This document shows, piece by piece, positions 28,708 through 38,720 of a DNA stretch of 64,000 bases. Under the pieces are notes generated by a model. That model was given only the letters and a program-made list of their open reading frames with translations, searched no databases and was not told the DNA's origin. The translations under genes and the position numbers were made by a program. Source of the DNA: Pycnococcus provasolii (taxonomy: Eukaryota; Chlorophyta; Pseudoscourfieldiophyceae; Pseudoscourfieldiales). Location: NCBI GenBank assembly GCA_049487715.1, contig CP150564.1, positions 620,001 to 684,000 of the forward strand. Reading direction: 5' to 3'. Within the stretch, counting starts at the first letter, position 1. The number at the start of each line of letters is the position of its first letter.

Positions 28708-30467
28708 ATGATGTTGGTGGTGGATTGGAGGAGATTCTTCAGCAACGCCGACGGCGACTGCGCTCCCGTGGGTTTGCCTCCATCATCGATCGCGACATTC
28801 TTCGTCACGGTCGCTGCCGTGTCGTCCCCTCCAAAGCTCGGGCCGTCTCGCGTCGCGTCCATCGAATTGGATATCGAGCGGGGCATTGTTCGCCGCTGGC
28901 GCTTGCCATGACTTTCCCAACGCTCAGGTGGATGCGGCGATCGTGCCGCTCGCTTGCCGAGTGCCTTTGCTGTGGCTGTATTTGTCGCCGACACAATCTT
29001 GGGTTCTGGCTGTCCAGGAGCAGCGGCGGCTGCAGAAGCGTCTGCTGTTGCAGCCGTCGCGGCGGCAGCGACTGGCGAAGAATCGGTAGGCTTTCGAGCC
29101 AACTGCTTCTTCTTCACGGGCGACTTTTCCTTCAGTGACACCTTCAAAGCCGGCGCTGTGTGAGATTTGTACACCCACTCTCCCGTGACAATTGAGCGCC
29201 TTCCGAGGAGCTTCGTGCGATTGCTCATGCCAGGCGCGAAGTGTGCGTTGCTGGCGAGCGCCTTGTTGCGCCTCGCGGCGGCGAAGAACCGGCGATCATG
29301 TGCCGACGCTATGGGCCGCGTTTCGTCAACATTGCGACGTCCAGCAGCTGAGGCTGCACCACGAATTTCTTCCGCATGTTTGTCGCTGGCGCTTTCAGCG
29401 CTACTCAGCCGCAGAGTCTTAATCTTGGACGCGTCGGGATTCATCCACTCGTCGGATCCGTTTTTCGGCGTCTTGCCGTCGTAGGCAAGGTCAAGGCGTA
29501 TGCCGTGCACGTCGAAGACAAACGCCTTGTTGATCGGCGCTCCCTTTCCGTCCATCGCGATGCCCCAGATGCGGCGTATCGTCAGCGATGACGTTCGACG
29601 CTCCGCGCGGTACTGCTCCGCCACCAGAGTTCCAGCCTCCTCGTAGCCTCGCAACGTGCGTGCAAAGGCGCGAGACGTCTGATCTTCAACGCCCAGCCTC
29701 CAGAGCGGGCGCGTTCCCTGTTGCGTGTGCGTTCGTCGCGGACAGCGCACCACTTCGTACGCCGGGCGCTTTCGCCGTCTTGCTGTTGTGCCGGCGGTCG
29801 TTGGGAGCGGCACCGCCTCACCACCCCCTCTTGCGCCTGCGGTAGAAGCAGCAGGAGCAGAGCGAGTTGCACCCTGCTTGTCTTCGTCGTTTTTGTCGCC
29901 ACCTTCGTGGGAGGCGGCAGCAGCAGCGGCCGCGGCAGCAGACGAGCTTCTCCTTGTGTTGCGCATCGCGAGTGCCAGTTGCACGTCGAAAGTGCGTGGC
30001 TTTAGGTCGTCGCCTTCGACGTAGTGTCTTACGATGCTTAGGTTGAAGTTCATTGTGCTCGCCTCCTGCGAGCTTGCGCGTGTGTTTGTTGCCGTTTCTT
30101 CACAAGGCGCGAGCGCGTGCATGCCCGTCTTAGGGTCGTAGTCGACAACTTTGCGCGCGATCCACAGGTTCTGCGCGTCGACGTATATGCGTACGGTCCT
30201 TCCGACGAGCGCCTTTGGGCTCCGCGGCGCGTGCGGCCTGTGCAATACCCCGGCAATTCGACCAAGTTCGAGGTTCCCGTTGTTGTTGAGCGGGAGAGAT
30301 GGTGCAGTCTGATTGCTATTTGGCAAAACGGAACTTCCAGCAGCACCAGCAGCAGCAGCAGCAGGCCCAGAGAGTGGAGGAGGCCGTGCTGCTCTCTCGG
30401 AAGGCCCAGAGTTGGCGGCCAAGCTGCCCCTAACCCTACCAGCCACAGGCACAGACGTTAAGGCCAT
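28134..30467 (-). CDS. Tudor-like, Asn-rich low-complexity protein (putative chromatin/RNA factor)
   Basis: Not a recognised named protein. The 777-residue product has a Tudor-like segment near residues 80-115 (VGRTVRIYVDAQNLWIARK followed by VDYDPKTGMH), resembling the Tudor/Agenet beta-barrel of PDS5 or MSH6. A second Trp-bounded segment (FVFDVHGIRLDLAYDGK ... EWMNPDASKI, about 305-355) may be another degenerate barrel. The middle is basic and disordered with bipartite-like Arg/Lys clusters (ARRRKRPAYE; GKRQRRTMPR). Poly-Asn, polyproline and poly-Ala tracts follow. The C terminus has a helical region (LIAYALFCAETNNDLTNAL). A nuclear role is an inference. The first ATG is 30467; the frame extends upstream through non-ATG codons only. 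TGTAA (minus sense, 28110) lies 20 nt after the stop. Confidence 0.7.
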
Positions 30468-32005
30468 ACTCTGGTTCCGAGAGAGATGCAGAGCAGAGGG
30501 AGATGAAATGAAATGAAATGGAATGACAGAGCCGACAGAGAGCAATGATGGGGGCACCCACTTGGGGAATAAGAAATGGAGAACAATGATGGGTGCCGAG
30601 AACAGGCTCTCCTGGAGGGCTCTTTCTTAAGGGCGCGTCGTGCATTTGCTTTGCTTTGCTTTGCATAGGTGCTTTGCATGGGCCCCTTTACCCCTTATTG
30701 CCTCGGGTTATTATTACAACCGGGTACTTCCTAGTCTAGCTACCCTACCCTAGGGGTTAGACTTCGCGTCTCTTCTTGCGCAAGTGTTGTTCTGGAGCCA
30801 GTGCAGTGCAGTTTCCTCGCGTTCTCGGGGTCGTCATTGGCCGCACTCGTCGTCAGCGGCGTCGTCGTCGTCCTGTCGTCGGCCCCACCTAAGGTCAGGC
30901 TTCCTCAGCTTCTTCTGCTCTGATTGGTACTGGACTCCTTCTTCTACCTATTCGGTTGCATCTACGATAGGCGTGATATCACGCATGATCGCTGTTCCTA
31001 ACCTTATTAGCTACCTACCTTATTATGCATCCGTCAGGAAGGGTGGGTTTGGGAGCCATCGGAACCTTTTGTCCTCTCCAAAGTTGCCATGGGGACAACC
31101 TCCTGTGCTCTTTCCACCGTAGGAAGGCGTTCCTTGGAAGAAGGAAGGCCTTCCTAAAGGTTATTACCTTCCCTGGTAAGAAATTGGACTGTGAGTGTGA
31201 GGTCGTTTCCTTAGACTATCAGTAGGAGGAGAGGTTGCATGGCCACCTATCATATGGAGATGGAGGCGCCGCCAGCCTTGGCCTTGGCCCCTTCACCCCT
31301 TGGAGTTTGGCCTTGGCCGAAGATCCCGAATAACCTTAATCGAGAACAGGAACTGGAACGAGGTCGGTCAAGGAGCAAGGAGGGGCGTGCTCCCGTTCGA
31401 AGAGAGGTTGGGCGGAGGGTCCCCACCAGCGGAGGGGAGGGCTCCGTCGTTTGCTGTCTGCGAATTGAGCCTCCCTCCTTTGCGACTAGTCTCCTCTGCC
31501 ATCGGAGTGTTTGAGGCCGCGCGCCCTCCCCTCCCAGTTCTCGCAGTTCTCCTGCAACCGTCGGTCGGTACTCGGTCGGTGTGTGTTGCGTGCCCTGTGC
31601 CAACCTCCATCCAGCCAAAGCCTATTCTCCCTTCCCTTCCCTTCCCTTCCGCCATCGGGACGAGGCCTTCTTGGGAGCATCTCTCGCAGATTGCACTCGC
31701 CTCCATCCATCCATCGCAGATTGCCCTGCATCTCGTATTTATTTAAGATACCTTATATTTTCTGATACCTATATTTAGTCTTCGAAGCTAAGACTTTACC
31801 TTGCAAGGCCTCACATAACTGATTTCACTCTTAAACACAGTAGTGAGTGACCTGCGATCGTACCTATTTCTTTGATTTCCTCCTCAATAAATAAATAAAT
31901 AAATAAATAAGAGCTTTTCCTTCTCGTTGACGTTGACGTTGGTGGCCATACCTTAAATATCACACAGCACACCTCATTTCTTTTTCTCTCTCTCGCAACT
32001 TGTTC
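30468..32005. other. 1.5-kb gene-free interval between two divergent genes
   Basis: No credible gene on either strand; the frames are short and compositionally biased. Contents: GAAATGAAATGAAATGG repeats (about 30505-30520); TACCCTACCCTAGGGG near 30741; an inverted pair GGAGGGGAGGGC and GCCCTCCCCTCC (about 31433 and 31520); a CGCAGATTGC repeat at 31687 and 31717; and an (AAAT)n microsatellite (31884-31911) about 95 nt before the downstream gene. It lacks the GC-rich codon periodicity of the neighbours. Confidence 0.5.
31884..31911. repeat. (AAAT)n microsatellite
   Basis: About six consecutive AATA units just upstream of the GT2 gene, probably in its promoter or leader. Confidence 0.9.
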
Positions 32006-33715
32006 ATGAACTCCACAGAGCAGAAGGCCTCGTCCATGTCGGATGCGCACACGCGCATACTCGTCGACTCGCCGTTGAGCGGCGGGCTTCACGGGGAAAC
32101 CGCCAAGAGAAAATACGATACGCCTCTCTCCTCGTCGCTGCCGCGCTCGCCGTTCCCGCTCGCTTCCACGTACGCGGAAAGGCACAGAAAGGCGCTCAGC
32201 AACAAGCTCAGCAAGAACGCGCACACGACCATGTACACAATATACTGCCTGTTCTTCACGGCGGGCATGCCCACGTGCGTCTACTGGGGACTCGTCAAGC
32301 CTGGATACGTCAGCTTACCCATCGTGCACTTCGCAGGACTGATGTGGGCCGCCATGATCGTGTGGTACTACCTCGAGATGTCCGTCGTGCTTGTCAAGCA
32401 CTTCATCTCCGCAGACAAAAAGCTTGGCGCGAGCGACGAAGGCAGCGTGCCATTCAGCGTCATCGTCGTCGCGTACCTGCCAAACGAGGCTGACATCATC
32501 ATCGAGACGCTCGAGCATCTGCGCAGCAACTTTGAGGAGGACAACCTCGAGGTGGTGCTCGCGTACAACACGCCGGAGCCCATGGAGGTTGAGTACGACC
32601 TTCGCGAGCTGCAGAGCACGTGGAAAAACTTTCGATCCATCAAGGTGCCTGGCTCGACGTCAAAGTGCGACAACATCAACCACGTCTTGCCTATGCTGTC
32701 TCACGAGTACGTTGCGCTGTTCGACTCCGACCACCTTCCCGAGCCAGACGCGTTCAAGCGCGCGGCGCACCACCTGCGCAAGCGAGGGTACGACATCGTG
32801 CAAGGCCGAACCGTGATCAACTCCAAGTTCTGCTCAGGCCTGCTCGGCAACCTCATCCGCACCGAGTTCGAGCTGCGCCACGGCATCGAGCACGAGGTGC
32901 GCAACACGGTTTACAACTACGCCATTTTCGGCGGCTCGAACGGCTACTGGCGAACGCGCGTTCTGCAGGACGTTGGCATGGACCCGGAGATGCTCACCGA
33001 AGATGTCGACAGCGCGATTCGCGCGCTCAGCCATGGCTACAAGGTGTGGTACGACCACCACCTCGTCGCGCTCGAGCAGCCGCCGCCGTCGTTCCACGCT
33101 CTGCTCAAGCAGCGCCTTCGCTGGTCGCAGGGATGGTTCCAGGTGGCTCGTCGCTCGATCCTGCCCATGTACACCTCCGAACGCTTCGCCCTGTGGACGA
33201 AGGTTGGCATGTGGTGGATGCTAAAGATGCTGATTGGCGTTCAGATGCTGTACTCGCTCGTGCTCTGCTTCATCCTCGTGAATGTGTCAACGACGTACGG
33301 GCTGTCAACCACGCTCAAGGTCTCCGTCGCCAACGCGATTCCCACCTGGATCATGCTGTTCGGTTTCATCGACCTTCCATTTACCAACAAGCTGCTGTAC
33401 GCCGTGATCACGCCCTTCACGGCATTCGCATTCCAGCTCATTGACCTCATGGCGCAGGTGCGTCTGCTAGTGGGATACAGCCAGTGGAACGTCACCCCAC
33501 GCTTCACTAAGCAGCAGATGAACTTCAGTGTCGCCGCCTCGGGCGTTGGCGCCGTGAGCGGCGCTCCCGCGCCATCGGGACACGGATACCAATCGGTGGC
33601 AGACTCGCACAACACGGTGCCAACTGGCACGGTTCCGTCGCCAACCTTCCGCTACTCGCCAAGCTTCGTTCGCGTCGCAGACGCAAGATCGCATATGGGT
33701 GCATCCGCCGTGTAA
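32006..33715 (+). CDS. Processive family-2 glycosyltransferase, membrane-bound (beta-glycan synthase-like)
   Basis: A GT2 enzyme of the hyaluronan/chitin/cellulose-synthase-like architecture; the sugar donor cannot be read from sequence. The 569-residue protein has a disordered N terminus, two membrane spans (about 75-120: TMYTIYCLFFTAGMPTCVYW; FAGLMWAAMIVWYYLEM) and a cytosolic catalytic domain (about 145-390). Motifs in order: VIVVAYLPNEAD, ALFDSDHLPEPDAF (DxD), EDVDSAIRAL (TED catalytic base) and QRLRWSQGWFQ (the Q(R/Q)xRW product-binding motif of processive GT2s). Several C-terminal spans and a Gly/Ser/Pro tail follow. The frame opens at a TTG (32000), but the first ATG is 32006. It converges on IFT139, with 92 bp between stops. 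Possible roles are cell-wall, theca or scale polysaccharide synthesis (inference). Confidence 0.88.
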   Translation: MNSTEQKASSMSDAHTRILVDSPLSGGLHGETAKRKYDTPLSSSLPRSPFPLASTYAERHRKALSNKLSKNAHTTMYTIYCLFFTAGMPTCVYWGLVKPGYVSLPIVHFAGLMWAAMIVWYYLEMSVVLVKHFISADKKLGASDEGSVPFSVIVVAYLPNEADIIIETLEHLRSNFEEDNLEVVLAYNTPEPMEVEYDLRELQSTWKNFRSIKVPGSTSKCDNINHVLPMLSHEYVALFDSDHLPEPDAFKRAAHHLRKRGYDIVQGRTVINSKFCSGLLGNLIRTEFELRHGIEHEVRNTVYNYAIFGGSNGYWRTRVLQDVGMDPEMLTEDVDSAIRALSHGYKVWYDHHLVALEQPPPSFHALLKQRLRWSQGWFQVARRSILPMYTSERFALWTKVGMWWMLKMLIGVQMLYSLVLCFILVNVSTTYGLSTTLKVSVANAIPTWIMLFGFIDLPFTNKLLYAVITPFTAFAFQLIDLMAQVRLLVGYSQWNVTPRFTKQQMNFSVAASGVGAVSGAPAPSGHGYQSVADSHNTVPTGTVPSPTFRYSPSFVRVADARSHMGASAV

Positions 33716-33807
33716 TGAAAGAGGTGTACTCTCTCTTTATCTATTCTTCCTTCTTTTCCCGATGAAACATCTAACCCTGGAAAATTTACACACTTTTCAC
33801 ACACTTT

Positions 33808-36800
33808 TCAAGCGCGCACCGCCGCCTGCGCCTTCATCAGGATGTCCGCCTTGATTTTGGGATATTTAGGAAAGGCATGCAAGACTTTCTTGCACGTCTC
33901 AATCGCCTCGACGTAACGCTTCGCTTTCAAGTAGTTGAATGCCAGCTTGTATCCCACCGTGGGACTCAGCTCGTGCTCAAACTTGAATGCACGCTCGTAG
34001 TGGTCTGCGGCATCTCGGTAAGCCTGTTCTCGCTCCATGATGCTTCCCATTAGCTCCCACGCTCTCGCGCAGCTCTTGTTGTACTTCAGGCATCTGCGGC
34101 AAAGGTCCTGCGCAAGATCAAACTTGCCACCGGCAATGTGAATGTCCGCCAGCAAGAGCCAGCTGCGCTCGTATGACTCCCCCTCATCCGCGTTGTACGG
34201 CATCTTGTGAACCCGCTTGAGGTAGTTCCTTGCCTTGGCAGTATTCTTCTGAATGGTGAACGCGGTGGCGAGAGCGAGCAGCACCGGAACGCTGTCTCGC
34301 TCGTTCGACGCCATGTCAATCAGCTGCTTGACGGCTTCATCCACGTCATCCTTTACGCCAGACGCCATCAGCGTGTATGCCTTCAAAACACGATGCCGCT
34401 GCGATCGCGGTTCTTTCACCTCGCCCAGCAGCTTATTGCACGCGTAGATGGCGTCGGACATCTCCACCGAAGGCTGGGAGCGGCTGGATGACACGCCCTC
34501 GACGTCCTCGTCGCTCGCCCATATGGCATCCGTTCCCGGACGCAAGAACACCTCAACCATCTCGTAAACGGCAGCATTTCCCCACTCGCTGTCCTTGCGT
34601 GCATAGTTGAGAAATCGAAGCGCCTCGTGCGGATCATTCTTCAGGCGTGCGTACATGCCACGGCAAAACTTCATGCCAGGCTCATGAACAGCGCGCGGGT
34701 TCGCAGTCTCGGCGGAGCGTAGATAGCGTTCCGCCTCGTCGAGCCGGCCCGCACGGCGGAGGAGCTGCACGAGCTGGCTAAGCGCGGAGAAGTTTGCCGG
34801 ATTCTTCTGCAGAAGCTGCTGAAAGTGGTAGATGGCCGTCTCGTTGTGCTCCCGCTGCGCCATGAGCTCGGCGAGGATCATGCTCGCCTCCTCGTTGTCC
34901 GGCTCCGTGCGCAGCAGGCTCACGCACATCTGCTGGCATTCGTCCGCCTTGCCATTCGCAAGATGCAGCTTCGCGAGATTCAGCGTGGCGAGCGTGTGAC
35001 CAGGCAGATGGACCAGAGCCTTCTCGTAGTAATTCTGCGCGCTGGTGTGCTCACGCGTCTGCAGACATTCGTCTGCCACTTCGCAGCAGAGGTCCGCCGC
35101 CTTGCTGCGCTGCAGCGACAGCTCCGCCGCGCTGTCGCTGAGCATGCGCGATATGAGCTGTTCCTGCGCCTCAAGGGCGCGCATCTTCCACCGAAGAGCG
35201 TCGTCGCGGCTTCTACCAGACGTGACAAACATCTTTGCCATCAGCAGCAGCGCTGAAATTTTGTTCTTCAGCCCTTCGAGGTCTGTCTCCGTACCGTCTT
35301 GCTCGAGGATGTGATTGACAGCCTGCTGTGCACGATCGTAGCGCCGCAGGCGATGGTACAACTCCGCGAGCTCGAGCGCCATCAGATCCGCGGAGTCCTT
35401 GTCCTGCATCAGGGCGCGCTCATAGTAGTCGACAGCCTTCTGATAGTCGTGCGTCATGACGAGCGCCTTTCCCATCTTCGATGCGAGCAAGCGATCCCTT
35501 GGATTCTGCTTGAGTGCACTCTCAAACGCTTTGACTGCACGCTCCGGCTCCTGGATCGACATCAGCGCCTCGCCCAACATGCAGAGCGTCTGCACGTCAG
35601 GGTACTTTGCCACGAGGTCCTCGTAGCACTGCGCATACGCATGTCTATCGTGCTTGTGCTTGAGGTAAATGTCCGCCATGGCCATGCGCGCCTTGAGGTA
35701 GTGCGGGCTATCCGCGGGGATATCGCGCAGCTTGCGCAGCGCGCGCGATGTGTCTCCCTTGGCCAAGGACAGATCGCAGTTGGCCACAATCACGCGAACC
35801 TCCTGCGGCGTTCCGGAAAACTGCTCCAGCGCCTCGTGCACTAGCTTCGACGCCTCGGGAAACGCCTTGAGCTTCATGTGAGCCTCGGCAAGCAGGAGGA
35901 AGATGGATGCTCTGTCGAACGTGCCGACGACATCGCCCGCGTGACGAGCAGGATCCTTGATGGGTCGAGCAACGCCGGGGATCTTCATTGCCATGTCAAG
36001 GCATTGCACAGCCTCCTCGTACTTCTCGTCGTGCATGAGTACGCGGGCATTCGCAATGACGAACGTCGGCGAGTCGCGCACGGCAAAGTTGTAGCTCAGC
36101 GCCTGCTCCAGCTCGACGCCAGCCTGCTTAATGCGTCCGAGGTGAAGGTAAATCTGCGAGAGAAGAATGTGCGCCTCCGTGTCGGACGGGGAGGACTGCA
36201 GTACGGCGCGGGCGGCGCTGATGGCAGCCTCGTACTGCGCGTCAAGGAAGTGGCACTTCGCCATCAGCAAGCTCGCGGAGTTCAGACCAGGTGCGACACG
36301 CGTGGTTGACTCTACGCAGTACTGGCACTTAGAGAGAACCCTCGAGCTCGCCTCGTTGGCGCCTCGCGGCTCCTGCGGCGCGAGAGCGAGATAGAGTCGC
36401 GCGACGTCGAGCATAAGATGCGGCTCGAGGACTGCGAAGAAGTCGTAACCAAACGGCTTGTTGACCAGACCGTTTATGTGTTCGCGCACCGCCTGGTCGA
36501 GGACGTCGGAGCACGCGTTAGCATCCATGTCGCGGTAGTATGCCAGAGTTGCTTTGAGCAAGGCGAGTTCGAGGCTCGCATTGATCGTTGAGCCCATGGA
36601 CGACAGCATTTCCACCGAGCTCGCAGCATCGTCGTACATGCCGAGCAGTGCCTGGCACCGAATGGATCCGAGCATGGCGCCGAGGTCGAGACCGTCGAGG
36701 TTGCTTGCACGATTGAACATCTCCATCGCTCCCCTGATGTTCGAGCCCATGAGCATCTGGTTCGCGTGCTCCGTGAAGGCGGCGGCGTCATGGGGGAGAA

Positions 36801-37812
36801 TCTTCTGCGCTCGCTCGCACATGGCAGTCGTCAGCTGCAAGATTGAGCTGTCGCCTGCGCAGATGCGCGCGATTGGCCTCGCGGTTTCGAGATATAAGGT
36901 TGCGGCCATCGGCTCGGTGCGGTCGAGAGCAGACAGCAGCTCGGAGACGTGCCTCGTCGCCTCAGCCGAGTTCGTGTCGATAGCGAGATGATACAGTGCC
37001 TTGACGCGAAGCGCCTCGATGTTCGAGCTGTCGCGCTGCAGCAGCGCGTCGCAGTACTCGATCGCGCCGTCCCAATCCCCACAGCTGAGCAGGACTCGGA
37101 TTTGGTCCTCGAGCACCGGCTCGAACCACGGGAACCGCGCTTGGACGTCGTTGAGCACCTTAAGAGCCTGCTTGGGCAGGCGCTGCAGCTCATAGCACTT
37201 GGCCATGCCAAGAGCCGCCTCCAGCTCGCACTTGACGGCGGCGCCACCATCCTGCACAGCGGCGAGCACCTGCTGGAACCTGCGTCTTGCATCCTCGATG
37301 TTGCTGACGTCGTTCCCGTCAATGTCGTCCTCGGGGTCCATGGCAAGTTCGCACCATCCCTGCAGCACGGTGGCTGCGGGATAGTCCTTTTGAACGCGCA
37401 GCACCCTCTGCGCGAGCGTGTGCGCCTTTTCGTACCGTCCGGTGTGCCAGTAGAGGTACGCGGCTTGCATGAGTCCTCGTTCCGAGGCGCTCCTTTCGAG
37501 TTCGTCGAGTCTCATCTGCAGGTCGCTGACAGCGTCCTCGTCGACGACACGCGCGCCCTTGTGCGCGAGAATCATGGCGCACGTGGCGGCCACCTCCGTT
37601 TCTAGGTGGTTAACGAGCGGCGATAGGTCTCTGAGTGCCTCGACGTGCTGTCCTTCGAGCAGCGCCGCGACGGCCCTCCATAGGTGCAGGACTGGTTCGG
37701 CGTCCGCTCCGACGTTTTTCCTGAGCACTTCCGTGCATAGCGTGGCTGCGTGCCTGTACAGCCTTGAGCGGAGGTAGTAGTTGAGCAGCGGCTGCGCGTC
37801 GAGCTGCGCCAT
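33808..37812 (-). CDS. IFT139: Intraflagellar transport protein IFT139 (TTC21B)
   Basis: Core IFT-A subunit needed for retrograde ciliary transport. The 1334-residue protein is almost entirely TPR helices. The N terminus, LLNYYLRSRLYRHAATLC followed by ALLEGQHVEALRDL, fits the TTC21 N-terminal pattern of LxNYYxxxRxxxH and LxEGxxxEALRxL, and the length fits the family (about 1300). Other recognisable blocks: LGEALMSIQEPERAVKAFES, KMGKALVMTHDYQKAVDYYE, ALVHLPGHTLATLNLAKLHL and the C-terminal AWELMGSIMEREQAYRDAAD with NYLKAKRYVEAIETC. The GTG at 37875 is not the start; the ATG at 37812 gives the expected N terminus. TGTAA (minus sense, 33786) lies 18 nt past the stop. Its presence implies a functional flagellum. 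Confidence 0.93.
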   Translation of the reverse strand: MAQLDAQPLLNYYLRSRLYRHAATLCTEVLRKNVGADAEPVLHLWRAVAALLEGQHVEALRDLSPLVNHLETEVAATCAMILAHKGARVVDEDAVSDLQMRLDELERSASERGLMQAAYLYWHTGRYEKAHTLAQRVLRVQKDYPAATVLQGWCELAMDPEDDIDGNDVSNIEDARRRFQQVLAAVQDGGAAVKCELEAALGMAKCYELQRLPKQALKVLNDVQARFPWFEPVLEDQIRVLLSCGDWDGAIEYCDALLQRDSSNIEALRVKALYHLAIDTNSAEATRHVSELLSALDRTEPMAATLYLETARPIARICAGDSSILQLTTAMCERAQKILPHDAAAFTEHANQMLMGSNIRGAMEMFNRASNLDGLDLGAMLGSIRCQALLGMYDDAASSVEMLSSMGSTINASLELALLKATLAYYRDMDANACSDVLDQAVREHINGLVNKPFGYDFFAVLEPHLMLDVARLYLALAPQEPRGANEASSRVLSKCQYCVESTTRVAPGLNSASLLMAKCHFLDAQYEAAISAARAVLQSSPSDTEAHILLSQIYLHLGRIKQAGVELEQALSYNFAVRDSPTFVIANARVLMHDEKYEEAVQCLDMAMKIPGVARPIKDPARHAGDVVGTFDRASIFLLLAEAHMKLKAFPEASKLVHEALEQFSGTPQEVRVIVANCDLSLAKGDTSRALRKLRDIPADSPHYLKARMAMADIYLKHKHDRHAYAQCYEDLVAKYPDVQTLCMLGEALMSIQEPERAVKAFESALKQNPRDRLLASKMGKALVMTHDYQKAVDYYERALMQDKDSADLMALELAELYHRLRRYDRAQQAVNHILEQDGTETDLEGLKNKISALLLMAKMFVTSGRSRDDALRWKMRALEAQEQLISRMLSDSAAELSLQRSKAADLCCEVADECLQTREHTSAQNYYEKALVHLPGHTLATLNLAKLHLANGKADECQQMCVSLLRTEPDNEEASMILAELMAQREHNETAIYHFQQLLQKNPANFSALSQLVQLLRRAGRLDEAERYLRSAETANPRAVHEPGMKFCRGMYARLKNDPHEALRFLNYARKDSEWGNAAVYEMVEVFLRPGTDAIWASDEDVEGVSSSRSQPSVEMSDAIYACNKLLGEVKEPRSQRHRVLKAYTLMASGVKDDVDEAVKQLIDMASNERDSVPVLLALATAFTIQKNTAKARNYLKRVHKMPYNADEGESYERSWLLLADIHIAGGKFDLAQDLCRRCLKYNKSCARAWELMGSIMEREQAYRDAADHYERAFKFEHELSPTVGYKLAFNYLKAKRYVEAIETCKKVLHAFPKYPKIKADILMKAQAAVRA

Positions 37813-38720
37813 GAGCTTGTCGAGCTGCTGCGTGCACCTAGGTGGTGAGTGGAGACGAGACGTGTGCACGTGCACGTGCGCCGGACTGCCGGAGGGGAGG
37901 GTTAAGGGGGGGAAATACGAAAGAGGGAGGGACCGACCCTATTTCCTAACCCGCGGCCTGGCCTTGCCCCAAGGTGTTCTCTTCCTCCTCAGCAAGTCTC
38001 AGCATGACAGCATGCAGAGAACAAACAAGGGGGGTCCCGAATCCTTCCAAGTTCCAAGGCTTCGGCTGCCGGCTGGCTGTCCGGACAAAGCAAAAGCAAA
38101 AGCAAGAAACACTCCCGGCGCCCGGACAGCCGGACCGGGTCACCTCCCCGTTCTCGTCGGGTTCCCGTCTGCCCGTGCCTTGCCACACTCGCCTCTCCAA
38201 ACCTCCTCTCCAACGGCATTCTCACTCCGTTTATGACTCGCACCTCCATTCCATACCTTTCTTGCCAGGTTTTCTTGCCTGGTATTTTCTCTATTTCTTT
38301 CCCTCGGGCAGCCCGACCGGAGTAGCGGGTGCAAGGCAACCCCCTGGGGTATCCTTGGACCCGCTAGTGGAAAGCTTGGTCGGGACGAGGGCGGGGGTGA
38401 AGCCAAGCCCTTCGGGGAAAATATGTCCAAATTGGGGGAAAATCAGTCCCCCGACCAATTCTGTCGACCAATCTGGACCTTTGGGCCCCGAATGGCTTGG
38501 CTTCACCCCTCCCCGACCAACCTCCCACTAGCGGGTCCAAGGATACCCTGGGGGGTGTGGCCTCCCCTCCCCGCCTCGGCCGGGTTCCAACTCTGGCTGT
38601 CCGGGGAACCGTTTCTCCGATTATTCTCCCGATCCTCGCACTCGCCCTCGCATCAAGATTCGCGCACACCTGCACGCTCCCTCACCTAGCTTAGCTTGCG
38701 TGTTATTAAGTAGCCTTGCG
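37813..38720. other. Intergenic, hairpin-rich, between divergent IFT139 and GT29 genes
   Basis: No gene seen. It holds an inverted pair GGCTGTCCGG / CCGGACAGCC (about 38070 and 38122) flanking an AAAGCAAAAGC run, and the long foldback listed separately. Open frames appear on both strands because of the inverted arms. Confidence 0.55.
38341..38563. repeat. Long imperfect inverted repeat (foldback, about 220 bp)
   Basis: Left arm about 38341-38437, right arm about 38470-38563. Exact arm matches include 24 bp (left 38347-38370 against right 38525-38548; begins GGGTATCCTTGG) and 16 bp (left 38394-38409, GGGGTGAAGCCAAGCC, against right 38494-38509). Pairing continues inward (GTCCAAATTGG against CCAATCTGGAC) to a short loop. 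It would fold into one long hairpin. It may be a MITE-like element or a hairpin RNA source. It ends about 160 bp upstream of the GT29 ATG. Confidence 0.85.

Noticed and set aside
38364-38689. Open frames on both strands around the foldback
   Set aside because: Explained by the inverted repeat, since each arm encodes the mirror of the other; no start or family support.
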